From the NCBI RefSeq assembly GCF_001613425.1, contig NZ_BDCI01000010.1:142328-206327 (forward strand): a stretch of DNA of 64,000 nt, read 5' to 3'. The stretch is from Nocardia vulneris. Its GTDB lineage: Bacteria; Actinomycetota; Actinomycetes; Mycobacteriales; Mycobacteriaceae. Below are positions 62,304 through 64,000 of this stretch, piece after piece. Every line of letters starts with the position of its first letter. Position 1 is the stretch's first letter. The position numbers were made by a program, and so were the translations under genes. Under the pieces are notes generated by a model that worked only from the letters and a program-made list of their open reading frames with translations, was not told the origin of the DNA and searched no databases.

Positions 62304-62801
62304 GTGCACGACATTGTCTGGGACTGGCCGGTTTTCCTGAGTCAGCTGTTCGGTTTCGCGATCATCGTAGGGGTGCTCGTCAAATGGGTTGTGCCGCCGC
62401 TGTCCGCCGCGATGGCGAAGGCGCAGAACGTGATTCGTGCACAACTGGTGGACAGCGAGCGGGCGGCGAACCGGGTCGTCGCGGCCGCCGAGGCGGACGA
62501 GGCGGCGGTGGCGCAAATCGCCATCGCCGCCCGGCATCTCGAACAAGACGCGCACACCGCCGCCGCCCACATCCTCGCAGAATCCCGCGTAACCGCCGAA
62601 GCGGAAGCGTTGCGGCAACACAGTTCCGGCCACGCACGCCTGGCCCGCCTACGCACCGAACTGACCCGTGAACTCCGCACCACCCTGCACACCGCCGTCC
62701 TGACCCGCACCGAACACCGAGTACGCACCCACCTCACCACCTCCCGAGCCAAAACCACCGCCACCGACCGCTTCCTCGACGAACTGGAGGCAATGCGCTG
62801 A
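62304..62801 (+). CDS. Second b-type subunit, equal to the b part of mycobacterial b-delta AtpH
   Basis: A 165-residue protein; GTG 62304 follows GGAAGGAGG. One transmembrane helix (FLSQLFGFAIIVGVLVKWVV) and a long helix ending TDRFLDELEAMR. In mycobacteria and nocardiae AtpH is a fusion of this b-like part with the delta subunit, joined at DRFLDQLDAM. Here a stop follows at that point, so the delta domain is absent. This leaves the stalk without its usual F1 contact. Confidence 0.85.
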   Translation: MHDIVWDWPVFLSQLFGFAIIVGVLVKWVVPPLSAAMAKAQNVIRAQLVDSERAANRVVAAAEADEAAVAQIAIAARHLEQDAHTAAAHILAESRVTAEAEALRQHSSGHARLARLRTELTRELRTTLHTAVLTRTEHRVRTHLTTSRAKTTATDRFLDELEAMR

Positions 62802-63032
62802 AGGTCGCACAGGTCGATGCGCGATCGCCGTGTGTAGTCGCGTGGAACCGCAGGCCCGAGAAGGAAATTCGCGGCACTGGTGTGCGCCGGCGTACTGGTG
62901 TTCGAGGTATATGACAGGTAGCGTTGGCGCTCGAGCTGGCTCGGGGAGTCGAAATCACCAGGCCAGGGGCGGCAGTGGGGCTTCAATTGTGCCGTGTGGA
63001 TGGACGCGTGGCCGGTCGAGGGGGAGTAGCCG

Positions 63033-63509
63033 ATGTCGAGCATGGCGGATCGCTTTCGCGCTCTCGCCGATGTGGTGCCGATCCCTCGACCTTGGAGCCT
63101 CGATGCCTATGTCGCCGAGGTCGCGAAGCACCGTGGGCGGCCGATCACCCTGGCGCCCATGGACACCTCCGGGCTCGGCGGTGCCGGATGTGGCACCGGT
63201 AGTGGTCTGTGGATCGCTCGGCGTGCTGACGACATCATCGTCTATGACGGCGACACCTCGGGCTGGCATGCTCAGCACATCGTGCTGCACGAGATCGGCC
63301 ACATGCTGCTCGACCACGGCGCGCAACCCGCCGGCCGACTCGATGCCGCAGGCGCGGCTGTGCTGAGCCGATTGCTGCCCTCGATCTCGTTGGATTCGAT
63401 CGAGCGTGTCTTGAGTCGCAGTTCATATGGTGACGCGTACGAACGCGATGCTGAAGCATTCGCCGACGCGGCGATGTTGCGCGCAAGCCGGCCGTATGCG
63501 CAGTACTGA
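63033..63509 (+). CDS. ImmA/IrrE family metallopeptidase
   Basis: A 158-residue protease; ATG 63033 follows GAGGGGGAG. Zinc-binding H86-E87-x-x-H90 in LHEIGHMLLDH, with an acidic third ligand likely in the ERDAEAFADAAML helix. Family members cleave repressors of mobile elements or stress regulators. No XRE repressor is beside it here. In mycobacteria and nocardiae such genes are commonly followed by a MAB_1171c-type membrane protein, as seen next. Confidence 0.92.
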   Translation: MSSMADRFRALADVVPIPRPWSLDAYVAEVAKHRGRPITLAPMDTSGLGGAGCGTGSGLWIARRADDIIVYDGDTSGWHAQHIVLHEIGHMLLDHGAQPAGRLDAAGAAVLSRLLPSISLDSIERVLSRSSYGDAYERDAEAFADAAMLRASRPYAQY

Positions 63510-63568
63510 TACTGCAGACCAGCGTTCGTGAATTTCGCGTCGAAGCCCTCGGTATCCGGGAAAAGCTC

Positions 63569-64000
63569 GTGTACTACGGTGTTTTCGCCGCTGCAGGGGG
63601 ACTCCTCATCGATGCCATCGCTGGGCCGGTGGTCGCCGCGTTGTCGACTTATACCGATATCGTGCCGCAGGATCCACAGATGCGACGTAAAGCGGCCACG
63701 TTCTTCGCCGCCACGCTCGTTGCCGCAATTATCACCGCGATCCCACTTTTCGGCCGGGTATCGGCGCAGGCGGGATGGGATCGGACCGCTCGTTACAGCC
63801 GCAGACTGCAGCCGATGTGGTCCGATCTCACGACAGCATTCCCCGGCCTGATGCTTTATTCCGTCGATCAGTTCGCTGGACTCGATCCGGTCGCGAGGCT
63901 GCACCGGATGACCATCGAAATCCGGGACGGACTGCTGAGCTTGCGCCCCTACACCACCGTGACCCCTGCCGCGTGCGAGCGGATACTGGCCTCCGGAGCA
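63569..64000 (+). CDS. MAB_1171c-like membrane protein, cut by window edge and probably N-terminally short
   Basis: Open to the right edge in the frame beginning GTG 63569; the frame is also open further upstream. Two transmembrane helices are visible (VYYGVFAAAGGLLIDAIAG and ATFFAATLVAAIITAI), then RLQPMWSDLTTAF and LHRMTIEIRDGLLSLRPY, which is the conserved C-terminal region of MAB_1171c-type proteins. Those have about seven N-terminal helices; only two are here, so the gene may be truncated or its start lost. It starts about 60 bases after immA. Confidence 0.65.
   Translation, partial: MYYGVFAAAGGLLIDAIAGPVVAALSTYTDIVPQDPQMRRKAATFFAATLVAAIITAIPLFGRVSAQAGWDRTARYSRRLQPMWSDLTTAFPGLMLYSVDQFAGLDPVARLHRMTIEIRDGLLSLRPYTTVTPAACERILASGA

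Overview
The window is high-GC, densely coded actinobacterial DNA. The gene content points to Nocardia or a close relative in the Mycobacteriales: secretory lipases of the LIP family, a 13E12/DUF222 HNH protein, MmpL, a LysX-like DUF2156 protein, a mycobacterial-type ATP synthase c subunit with a b-delta-type partner, a DUF574 methyltransferase, and ImmA beside a MAB_1171c-like protein. The genus is an inference from protein families; there is no rRNA here to confirm it.

Layout. 1-24.5 kb is mostly ordinary accessory metabolism and transport: MarR/MFS, a PLP dehydratase with a DUF2156 protein, several hydrolases, ArsC, an MpaB-type DUF2236 protein facing a sirtuin, a sugar-lactone oxidase, a TetR regulator facing a DHA2 pump, a secretory lipase, DUF190 with a damaged fluoride channel gene, pgm, an MFS, a DsbA-like protein, a methyltransferase and a DUF222 HNH protein. 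A tRNA-Ala(GGC) sits at 24.59 kb. From there to about 40 kb coding density drops and the content looks variable: a two-repeat type I-E CRISPR relic, an Hsp70 pseudogene, two paralogous unknown genes, an AlkB/lipase cluster, small secreted proteins (one AT-rich) and gene remnants. 40-56 kb holds AzlCD, a catalytically altered asparaginase, CorA, lipoproteins and small regulators. 56-60.4 kb carries an mmpL gene with a histidine kinase/response regulator pair. 60.5-62.8 kb carries an Fo-only ATP synthase cluster (I, a, c, b, b-prime) with no F1 genes. The window ends with ImmA and a membrane protein cut by the edge.

How genes work together. The most notable signal is a shared promoter element at four places between 26.8 and 35.7 kb: a 20-bp palindrome, consensus GGCTGGACATTTGCCCAGCC, with TGGACA in the -35 position and, at three of the four, a TAnnnT hexamer exactly 18 bases further on. 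Each copy points at the gene downstream of it: alkB plus lipase, a secretory lipase, an NTF2-like protein, and a gene of unknown function. This looks like one lipid or alkane regulon whose regulator is not identified. Other notable points are the orphan Fo cluster, whose c subunit differs at three positions linked to bedaquiline resistance, and an asparaginase homologue that has lost its catalytic Asp and Lys.
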